In this document: in pieces, positions 47,601 to 55,654 of the stretch | How the letters are laid out: each line of letters begins with the position of its first letter | How positions within the stretch are numbered: position 1 is the first letter of the stretch | Source: Hirudo medicinalis | Lineage: Eukaryota; Annelida; Clitellata; Hirudinida; Hirudinidae | DNA: 55,654 nt | Direction of reading: 5' to 3' | Assembly: GCA_011800805.1 (NCBI GenBank) | Contig: MPNW01000048.1 | Location: 411,198 to 466,851, forward strand | The notes under the pieces: model-generated | Told to the model about the DNA's origin: nothing | The model's database searches: none | The model's input: the letters and a program-made list of their open reading frames with translations, nothing else | Position numbers and translations under genes: made by a program

Positions 47601-47724
47601 GGAGTCCAGATACAAACTCAGCTCCGACTGCCATTCTACCAGTTGTGGCAAAGACTACAACTGTGAAAGAAACCTTGACCTGACAGGGTTGAACCTGGGG
47701 AAAGCTTTGACAAAAAATTATTGA
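44607..47724 (+). CDS. TEKT2: Tektin-2, 430 aa
   Basis: Tektins are filament proteins inside the A-tubule of axonemal doublet microtubules in cilia and sperm flagella. Exons 44607-44731, 45178-45267, 45419-45617, 45792-46006, 46199-46421, 46557-46780 and 47508-47724 sum to 1293 nt, giving 430 aa, the usual TEKT2 length. Alignment to remembered TEKT2 is clear: FLRNETNNRTKWDQLDNNNR, a conserved LREGRRGIDLVND, DPTRIPKG, and YGLTDEVHQLEATKKALQEK. The tektin nonapeptide (canonical RPNVELCRD) is RPNKELCLD at residues 323-331, two substitutions. Almost the entire chain is predicted coiled coil. Its presence shows the organism makes motile cilia or flagella. It is head-to-head with stathmin. Confidence 0.96.
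45093..45168. repeat. Four tandem 19-bp repeats touching tektin-2 exon 2
   Basis: Units are 45093-45111, 45112-45130, 45131-45149 and 45150-45168: ACAAATGACACTATGCAAC, ACAAATGATACTTTGCAAT, ACAGATTATATTGTGCAAT and ACAAGTGTTATTATGCAAT. The next bases, GATATGCAG, end in the AG acceptor of exon 2 (45178), so the splice site looks like a further partial unit. A normal pyrimidine tract is missing there. Confidence 0.85.
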
Positions 47725-47857
47725 ATGGCTCCTAAAAAAATGACATAATCAGCAGTGGATTACTCCTAACATTTCAGGAACAAATAAGAGTTTACTTCTG
47801 CTTAAATCATGATGCCAACCAATTCTAGGTGTTTCTTATCACAAGATTTTTTTAAAT

Positions 47858-47863
47858 AATAAA
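47858..47863 (+). terminator. Tektin-2 polyadenylation signal (AATAAA)
   Basis: AATAAA in sense orientation lies 134 bases after the tektin-2 stop, after a T-rich stretch. This is a typical position. Confidence 0.55.
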
Positions 47864-49297
47864 ATCAAAAATGGGATCTTTATTCAATTAATCTCAAGCA
47901 AGACTCACATCAGAAATAATTCTTTATTACTTAACATAATTTTGTACACAAACTATGTAATGAGTTTCAATGGCGCACATGTCGGATACCAAACGATCAG
48001 GTTGTGTCTCCAGACAAATGTTTTGGAATATTTTTTCAGGCAAATCATGACAAGCAGAAAAAGTCATTTATCAAGGGAGGATGATTTGTCTCAACCCTGC
48101 CAAGTTAAATCTCTGGGTTCTAGAACTCTTTTCAAGCAGAGAATGATTGTAGGGATTTTAAATGTCACACCACAAGAGCAACGCCAATAATGGTATTGTT
48201 GCGATTAGTCATTTAAGAAAAGTTTCATTGTAGATGAAGAATACATCAAAAATAATATCGCCCTCACCAGCGTCCGTCGATCGACCTCTCAAGACACGAC
48301 CGTGATGTTCGTAACGGATTCTGTTAGTTCTAGAGTTACATTTCTGAGTTATAGTTGAATGAAATTTCTCAAACACCAGAGATTATCAATAATCTGCCTG
48401 CTGAATCTGTCACTGGATTTTCATCCTCGGATAAAAGCAGGGAAAAAGTGAAACAAGAAATGGAAAAAAATTCAACAAAACTCAGATTCAGTCTCTTCTG
48501 ATGGCAAGGGTAGTTCTGATGATTTACAAGAGCTCAGCAGGATGCACTCAACCACAACAGATGATGAAGTTTATTGCAAGCTAGTGATTATGGGCAGTAA
48601 TAGTATGAAATCATGTCGATCTTTTCTGCATATACAAGCGCAAATCTATTTTTAGAATGTTTAAAAGCAGATAAGAACCAGAACAGCAGAATTCTCTGCA
48701 ACCGATTAGAGACTAACAAAATAGAGGAGTTCGTGAAAACATTGAAAACCAAAGGGAGGCCTCGCAAAATATCCATCTTCAGAAAACAAATAAAAGTTGT
48801 CTTTCTACACAAAACACTAAAAGCTTCAGGTTCAAATGGACCGATCGCACCAAAGAGTTGAAACTTGTTAAAAAAGCTCAATCTTGAAAGACGGAAATTA
48901 AGAACCCACGTGAACAGAAATCTTGGAATTGTAGAACACTGGCACACGAGGAAATGAAGACAACAGTCATGATTTTATCAACTATGAGAATGAAGAGAAG
49001 AAAAAACGGTTGAAATTGTCCAAGCACGTTAGCATTGAGAAATTCAACTAAAGAAATATTTGTCAAAACGACAAGGAGATGATTCAACTGAAGCTACAAA
49101 ATACCATTGTTCGTTTACTTCCAACCAAGCAAGTATATTTAAAAATGAAAATATTCTGGAACAATTTTGACGACAACTTGAGCACCAGACAATCATGGCA
49201 GCGAAAAGACGACCGACGTGAAACTGAACTTTCTACAAAGCACCACAGAACGAGATGAAAATCCAAAACATCGAAGCAGGAGCGAGTTAACGAGAAA
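47864..49297. other. Convergent region between tektin-2 and RNF19
   Basis: The right part should contain the RNF19 3'UTR (minus strand). On the plus strand, 48360-49130 translates into Lys/Ser-rich text broken by stops, including an open frame at 48613-48861 with KTKGRPRKI, an AT-hook-like core. The broken frame could be a decayed gene copy, but no family was recognised. A further frame at 47942-48190 has no support. Confidence 0.35.
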
Positions 49298-52200
49298 TTA
49301 ATGGCGACTGAAAAGAGTGATGGAGGTGCAGCTTCCTCCGCTTTTGTCCGAAGACGAATCCACGAGAGACGGACACTTGATTGGGGAATTCTCATCATCA
49401 TCAGTACCATCTGCTTCGATCATGACAGCCAGGTGGGGGGAGGAGAATTTGGAAACTTTGAGGTTTTCTCTCTGATGGTGCTGGTGAAAGGTCGGCGGAT
49501 TCCCAGAAGCACCGGGAAACTGATCATTTTCTAGGGTTGCATTTTCAATGGTGATGCATGTAGATTCCAACGAGCTAGCAGGCTTCATGTTGATTTTCGG
49601 AAAGTTGCCTGCCATGCTGGAAAGAGTGGTGCTAATGGTGGAGGAGTCTTTGTTCGACTCGGAGGTAGACGCAGTGTTGCAGGATGAAATGGTGTCGCAG
49701 GAAGATGCGGCATCTTGCACACGGGACGAGATCCTAGCGTTGGGGACATAAAATCTGCGGCAATAGTCGTCCAAACTCCCTCTCGTGTCGAGATTCTGGC
49801 ATGCAGAATAATGATGTTGATGGCATAGCTTAGGTGAGCCAGATGTGGAGCAAGCAAGCTGTTCTGCCTCAACCATGGCAACAATGTCACTTCCTCCAGG
49901 ACAGCATTCCAGAGGGGCCTGTTGCAAAATCCTTGGGTCAGTGGATGTCTGTCTGGTTGCCAGACTGTGAACGCTGAGGTAGTCCAATGTTGAAATTATA
50001 GCAGGTTCAGTCCTCTCTTCATCAATGCTGTCCCCAACACTCATACTTTGCTTTTTGTTGTAATGTCTGTACTTTCCGGTTTCTGGTGCACCGTGGTGAT
50101 GGTGATGATGATGATGATGGTGATGAGATTCCTTTGAAGGCGCCGCCACACTGGAAACTGAGCCAGATGAATCGGCAGCCTTAAAACTGACACTTCTAGA
50201 AGTCGGAGGAGAACCGTAACGCTGGAAACTTGATCTGAGGGCCGAGGCATATCCCATACCGGAAGTGTCGGGAACATCAGGGGTCGAAGAGCCTTCCGCT
50301 GAACTGGTTACTCGGCACGTCCCCGATACTCCGGGATCGTTTCTGACGTTGGTCTTGCAATTATCAGAAGTTGTTGGGGAGCAGGTGGATTCCCTGATAA
50401 AGCAGACAAATCAGTGGCACCCATAACATCCTATTTATTTATTTATTTATTTGAGTGCTCATCAATCCTAACAAGGTGAGGAGCCAACCATTTCCATTAC
50501 ACCTCTTCCCATGGACAGGCAAGCTAAATTGCAAACAGGACACTACTACTATTACCATTATTCCTTTAGCATGCCCAGCAATTACACAGCCTGACTTGTT
50601 ACATATTAAAATTATGTGTAGTCAGAGTTAATTATAGCTCTTCCTATGATGTAAAGAAACATAAACAAATTATGGACCTTTAGCATTTTGCTCATTCAAA
50701 GTGATATTTAAGATGAACACATCCAGAAAGTATTTGAAATGCTTGATTTCAAATTAATTTCCAACAACTCAATCCATTCAGTCATCCTTGTAGATTCAAG
50801 TGATTACTAACAACTAACTTGAAGTTAGTCGACCTTGTGACATCAACAGATGAAATGTCAGCAACCTTGACACTGGGTGTGTCCCCAAAAGAAACTGTCA
50901 CTGATTTGGTGTCAATGCTGAGGTTAGCAGATTCGCTGCTCACACTCGATCTCTTGTCCTGCCTCATGGAAGCAGTAGCCATTTCCACTTGGACCTCCAG
51001 ACTATTCAAATAACATAAAACAGAAACATCAAAATGTTAATAATAATAGTAATAATAATAATAATAACAACAACAACAACAACAACAACAACAAACAGTA
51101 ACTGAAACACCAAAATCAATGTAATGGTTGGAGTGACTGTTTTCTTTTCTCTCAATACTGAGAGAGTTTTAGTTTGCAAAGATCACCTAAAATAAAATGA
51201 TTTACACTTGCAACACTCTCTCAAACTTGACATCAATGCCTGAGCCATTCAACTTATTTAGGGGTTTTTCAAAGATACAAAAGATAAAAAAAAGTCACAT
51301 AACTTAACCAGCCTAATTGCACCTCGTTAATGCTCAAAAGACATCAAATTACATGGAATAAGTTAAAGTTGAGGACAGCAAATCAAGCCAACCGATTTTG
51401 GAAGCCTGAATTTCCTCCGAGCAGGCTTCCAGAAAGACTCTCTGCGATGCACGAGCCAGCCATAGCTCTGTGACTGGCAGAATCCCTGTCACAGCTGTCT
51501 TCCCTAATAGCTCCAACCCTGTCCAAATGGCTGCCACTTGCACTGAGGCTATTGGTCATGACGAGCGACATTTCCCCGATGCTCGGTCCAATGCTCGGAT
51601 TTGCCACTCCGTGCGTTCCGTCCGCCACACTCCTCGTCTCCACGAAAGTAGCTGGACGACGTCAAATGGAACATTTATAAGTGATGAATTTATTTAATAT
51701 GATAAATATTTAATGCGTCATCCGAGTTTTCAATTTGCAGTTTGGATCAGCTTTTAGCAGTCAGTTACAAAGAGGCCAAGTTGCTAATGGTTTGTACCAT
51801 TATCGCCATACACTTCAAGACCTATGACCTATCAGTTGATAAATTGATATATGTCTCCATCTTCATTATTATTATTAATTATTATTTTAACATTCCCCCT
51901 TCTGCTCTCCACCCATTAGAGTCATTTGAATCACTTCAGAGCAGCTTTTATATACCTATTATCAGGAAAACATTTACTACCAACCATTGCAGTTATTAGC
52001 TTCATTTGCTGTTTGTGTCTCTGCTTCATTGAAATCAATTTTCACTCCTCCAGAATTTGTAGTTCTCACACCACATCCACCACTTCTGCAAAGGGAGATA
52101 GGAACCACTCCATACACATAAGCCAGCAATATTGGGACACCAATGCCTGCAAAAACACGTGCAAAAATCTTCAGTTCATGTGCGTCTCGTCAGAAGAATA

Positions 52201-53912
52201 TTTTAAAATGAGTTCAAGATTTTGTGTTAAAATTTGTGAAATTCATTAAATGTCACTTCATAAAAAACAAAAATAAAAGTTACCTAAAGAGAACATTTAA
52301 TATCAACATGAAATTTAACTATTATCATGCAAAATATGGAAATATCTGAAATCCTTATTTATGAACCTAGGGTTATGAACCTAGCATCATGTTTACTGTC
52401 GCTTGTAAGTGATCAAAATAAGCATTAAGAACCTATTCGTTAATAGATTCAATAGCCACCAACTCGACGAGATAAGTTGTTTTAACTTAAAAGATCTCAT
52501 AATCTTGCAATCAGCTTGTAATTCCTTTAAATTATTCAAATGAAACTGCTGAACAAATTCACAAAGCTGGAAGCTTCAGGATCAAAAGTTGCTTTCGAGA
52601 CCGGACAGGGTATTTAACCGATGAAACACAAATATATAAATCCTCCAAACAAATCTTTCTGTTAACAGACCTGAAATTCTATTTACCCACTGCACAATTA
52701 ATATTTAACTTGGCCCAGAGGGTTCCCGCAAGTGGACGTAAAAAGTTACAGTTCTTATGCGTGCTTTAAACAGATGTCGCCACCAGCCAGGAAGCACCTT
52801 TTCGAGGCAACGCTACATAAATGGCCAGGTGATTGTGTGCCTTCACACCTCGTACCACACGAGGCGCTGAAAAAAATCGGCCAAATGCAAACCAGTTTTG
52901 AAGTCTCCTCAGAGAGTGATGCAATCGACAATCACTCGATTGGTAATTCAAACCTCTACTCGGTCGGTAATTGAAATCTCCAATTAAATTCAATTTGTTT
53001 ACAAACAATAATGACTTTGCAAATAAATGGAAATTGAGACAAAATAATAATCAGAGTCTTAAAAGAAATAAAAGACATAAATATGAAATACATAAAACAT
53101 GCATAATAGTAAAAGAAATAAGGGACAGAATAAAAATTTGCACCAACAAATTAGAATTGATCCCAAAACCACCTCAGAACACCTTTCCACAATTAGCATG
53201 GTAACCAATTAAAAGACTAATTACATGTTCGAGCAAACATAAACAAAAGCATAAATCCCGTTAATACGTGCAAATAAAAAGAAGTAATGAATTATTGGTT
53301 GTCATTGTTGAAAATGTTCGACATGCACCCGTACTACAATCACGTGCATCGACACGAGGGATTGAATAAGCGATAAAATAAAACCAACCAACTGTAATGG
53401 CTGCCAGGAGAGGAGAGATGAGTATGGAGGAGAGAACGCCTCCCACTGTGGCCATGTTTCTCTTGTGCACTGTCATGTAACTGCACTTGGAATATATCTG
53501 CTCTCGGGTAATCGACGATAATATTTTAAGAAAACATCGAAGCAAACTAAATTCACAAGTAATTAAAGTTTTATAAGCCACCAAACTATGCAACATTTTC
53601 AGTCAAAAATTTAAAATCTAAAAAACAAATTATAAACTTATATTTAAAAAAGCATTCCCTGCAAAATTATCAGAAGAGAGGAAAAATTAGACATTTACAA
53701 GGAAATCGGAAATGAACGCGAGGCAAAAAAGGACAGCATTAATTCTAACCCTTTTCCCAACCCATATAGGAACTCCGATGATGATGGCGGGCACGGCTAT
53801 GCCGGCTATGAGGGTAATACCCACTGGTGCCCCTATCAAAGTACCCAGTTGCCACAGAATCTTCTTCTTTCGAGACCATGGTTTCTTACCCCAAAATGTG
53901 CAACCAGAGGGA
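49298..53912 (-). CDS. RNF19: RNF19A/B (dorfin) type RBR E3 ligase, C-terminal part (partial)
   Basis: RNF19 proteins are RING-between-RING ubiquitin ligases anchored by two C-terminal membrane helices. Exons in transcript order are 53912-53750, 53500-53389, 52146-51985, 51651-51393, 51001-50834 and 50393-49298; all phases fit and give 652 codons plus stop. The first visible exon starts [20 protein letters not shown], the conserved segment after RING2, then membrane segment 1 ([20 protein letters not shown]) and segment 2 ([20 protein letters not shown]). [36 protein letters not shown] and LEVQVE also match the family. The large last exon is poorly conserved, Ser-rich, and has an 11-residue His run near 50100-50132. 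The RBR exons are not visible and should lie beyond the right edge. A versus B paralog cannot be decided. Confidence 0.92.
50432..50453. repeat. (ATTT)n microsatellite beside an interspersed repeat end
   Basis: Five ATTT units directly precede TTTGAGTGCTCATCAATCCT (50451-50470), the terminal word shared with 36112-36131. The microsatellite may be the tail of that repeat family. Confidence 0.6.
51041..51096. repeat. Compound (AAT)n-(AAC)n microsatellite in RNF19 intron
   Basis: AAT/AGT triplets pass into nine AAC triplets within about 55 bp. It lies just upstream (in transcript sense) of the acceptor at 51002-51003. Confidence 0.85.
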
Positions 53913-54317
53913 CTGTTGATAATTTGCTCTTATTTTAGGATAGGCAATTCAACAAATTCAAGCTATGACTATTATAGTTTATGAGAATTGAGGTGTAATA
54001 TGATCTAATATTCAATCATTTAGAAACATTTAATTCATTCACAAGCAAAAGATTCAAAATTTTGGATTATGACTACTTGTTTCTAAGAACAGAAGTGTTC
54101 AGAGCTGAATCATAAAAAACACTCCCGACGCATTGGTGGTTATAACGAGTTAACCATTGAGGCTTGATATTTTCCATGCTAATAAGCAAATTAACTCCTT
54201 TCCAAGCAAATTTGAAATATTGATTCAGCTTCTTTGATTCATGTTTGCACATTGTTTCTTCTCTTCAGTTTTTTAAAGGTCAGAAACGTAAATCAATATT
54301 ATTATTTCTTCTTTATT
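53913..54317. other. RNF19 intron sequence, no feature
   Basis: AT-rich sequence between the first visible RNF19 exon and the LINE relics. No exon with RING or IBR cysteine spacing was found on the minus strand here. Confidence 0.5.
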
Positions 54318-54822
54318 TACTTATTCCACAAACTGAAGGACTTTCAATTTGATCGACTAGGTATTTGTGGTGTGGATTCCAAGCTGGTGAGGAATATTCG
54401 AGAATTGGCCTGACATATATGCAGAATGAAAGTTTTAAAATATCCCCGTCTTTAAAGAAAAAGACGTCATCCATTACAGCGTAGCAAAGATCCCGAGATC
54501 CCTAATCCTTTCGACGTGCTGCAGAGTTCGCCATTTATGAAGTATTCGGTTGCCACGACTTTCTTTTGCAGCTTGCTTTCTTTTTGCTTCCCGTGACAGA
54601 GAAAACCCGACGGTCGCAGTCGCCACGTGCCGCTCCATCGGACCACTTCCATAATTGAAATTTAAAGGAATAAAAAGTTTGCAAGCCAATCCCTGATGTT
54701 GCCATGGATGCCACAAGATGATATTTTGCATAAAAGTTTATTGTGTGACACTGAGCCTTTTTGAAGTCGAGATATATAACGTCAACAGGCTGCCTAGACC
54801 GGACTTTTGTTGGACCATTCAA
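54318..54822 (-). mobile_element. Degenerate LINE reverse-transcriptase fragment
   Basis: Minus-strand translation near 54786-54755 gives VDVIYLDFKKA, the RT block with the first catalytic Asp. Near 54535-54480 it reads LQHVERIRDLGI, and near 54433-54318 YVRPILEYSSPAWNPHHKYL, both typical of CR1/Jockey-like LINE proteins. Segments are out of frame with each other and the FADD block between them is missing, so the copy is deleted and frameshifted. It probably sits in an RNF19 intron. Confidence 0.7.
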
Positions 54823-54966
54823 GTATATTGGTTACAGTAGATATGCCACTCACGAACCCACGACGACTCCGGTTGAATAATTTGCGGTGCAGTAGACAGT
54901 GCCTAAGCGATCTCTTGAAATTCGCTCCATTGCCTGGCAAAAAGTTGATGCTATGGAGATATTTAT

Positions 54967-55654
54967 ATAATAATAATAATAATAATAGTTCATTTTTTTA
55001 TGGTGCTGTATGCAGAGCGTCAGAGGCACCTCGGTTCTCCGTCCAATGCTATTTTGAAGAGGTGAGTCTTCAACTGGCGCTTGAAGAGTTCGAGCGATGG
55101 TTGAGACTGAATGATGGAGGGAAGGTCGTTCCAGAAGGCAGGCGAGGCATAGGTGAAGCCTCGATTGACGATGGATGATCTGTGGACTGATTGGTGAAGA
55201 TGAATTGCGGAGGATGAGCGAAGGTGGTTTGGAATATGGCGGCGGTGAATGAGTTGGTTGAGATAGGGAGGATTGGATGTGGCTAGAGTACGATAAGTGA
55301 TTAAGGAGATTTTGAAGATGATGCGAAGGTGTATAGGTAACCAGTGTAGTTGCCTCAGGCATTCAGAGCTGTTAAGGCTGGGATTGAGAAGAACGAGTTC
55401 GGCTAGATTATTTTGGGTGCGCTGAAGGGAGTGGATAAGTGAGGCAGAGGTACCGTAGAGGAGGGAGTTGCAGTAGTCAAGACGAGAGAGGACCAGACTG
55501 CGTGCAAGAGCAGAAGTTATGTCGACAGAGAGGAATGGACGGATGTGTCTGATAGCCCAGATGAGGTGGTTGCATGATTTTATTACAGAGATGGCATGCT
55601 GTTTAAAGCTGAGGTGGGAGTCAAAGGTGACGCCAAGGAGTTTTAGGGTAGTAG
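54967..55654 (-). mobile_element. LINE C-terminal RT region with (ATT)n 3' tail
   Basis: Minus-strand translation runs from the window edge with LLGVTFDSHLSFKQH, ARSLVLSRLDYCNSLLYG, LRQLHWLPIHLRI, FKISLITYRTLA and PAFWNDLPS, the well-known end of a CR1/L2/Rex-like reverse transcriptase. The frame is open over much of this stretch. After the coding end come a short 3'UTR and an (ATT)n tail at 54968-54986, which marks the 3' terminus. The 5' part lies beyond the window. This family is distinct from the fragment at 54318-54822. Confidence 0.8.

Noticed and set aside
49298..50393. Frame conflict at the last RNF19 splice junction
   Set aside because: An apparent one-base mismatch came from a coordinate slip; with the exon starting at 50393 all phases agree and no premature stop occurs.
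54850..55362. 170-aa minus-strand ORF as a host gene
   Set aside because: Its sequence matches the C-terminal end of a LINE reverse transcriptase, not a cellular protein.

Overview
This is a eukaryotic nuclear window from a bilaterian animal, most likely an annelid. The genome is AT-rich, genes are split by many short GT-AG introns, and microsatellites and decayed LINE/SINE copies are common. Every recognised gene is an animal gene. Two favour a leech-like annelid: a 1274-residue hillarin (a family first described in leech) and a divergent stathmin. The species is inference. No bacterial genes, CRISPR array, rRNA or intact tRNA gene was seen.

Layout, left to right. 1-3578: microsatellite and AT-rich flank, no supported gene. 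3579-16795 (+): MON2, an Arf-GEF-like scaffold of endosome/trans-Golgi trafficking, 35 coding exons that join in phase to about 1831 aa. 18602-19405 (+): MESH1/HDDC3, the metazoan SpoT-type hydrolase, 4 exons, 182 aa. 20805-28123 (-): MAP3K1/MEKK1 with SWIM, RING, armadillo-like region, UIM-like helix and kinase, 18 exons, about 1253 aa. 28124-32708: gene-poor, with LINE relics and probably the hillarin promoter and 5'UTR. 32709-40900 (+): hillarin (KY family), 17 coding exons. 42453-44177 (-): stathmin, 219 aa. 44607-47724 (+): tektin-2, 430 aa, head-to-head with stathmin. 49298-53912 (-): the C-terminal 652 codons of an RNF19A/B (dorfin) type RBR E3 ligase, whose catalytic exons lie beyond the right edge. 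54318-55654: two LINE remnants on the minus strand, probably inside an RNF19 intron.

These neighbours do not form one pathway; they are a normal animal gene neighbourhood. Exon joins were made by hand from splice consensus, reading phase and remembered family sequences. For all six genes the chosen exons sum to whole codons, which is a strong internal check. The points most worth a second look are a stathmin with four modules at an exact 47-residue period instead of the usual two, tandem transglutaminase-like domains in hillarin that both lack the expected cysteine, and a 429-bp divergent stathmin/tektin-2 promoter with an RFX X-box-like site.
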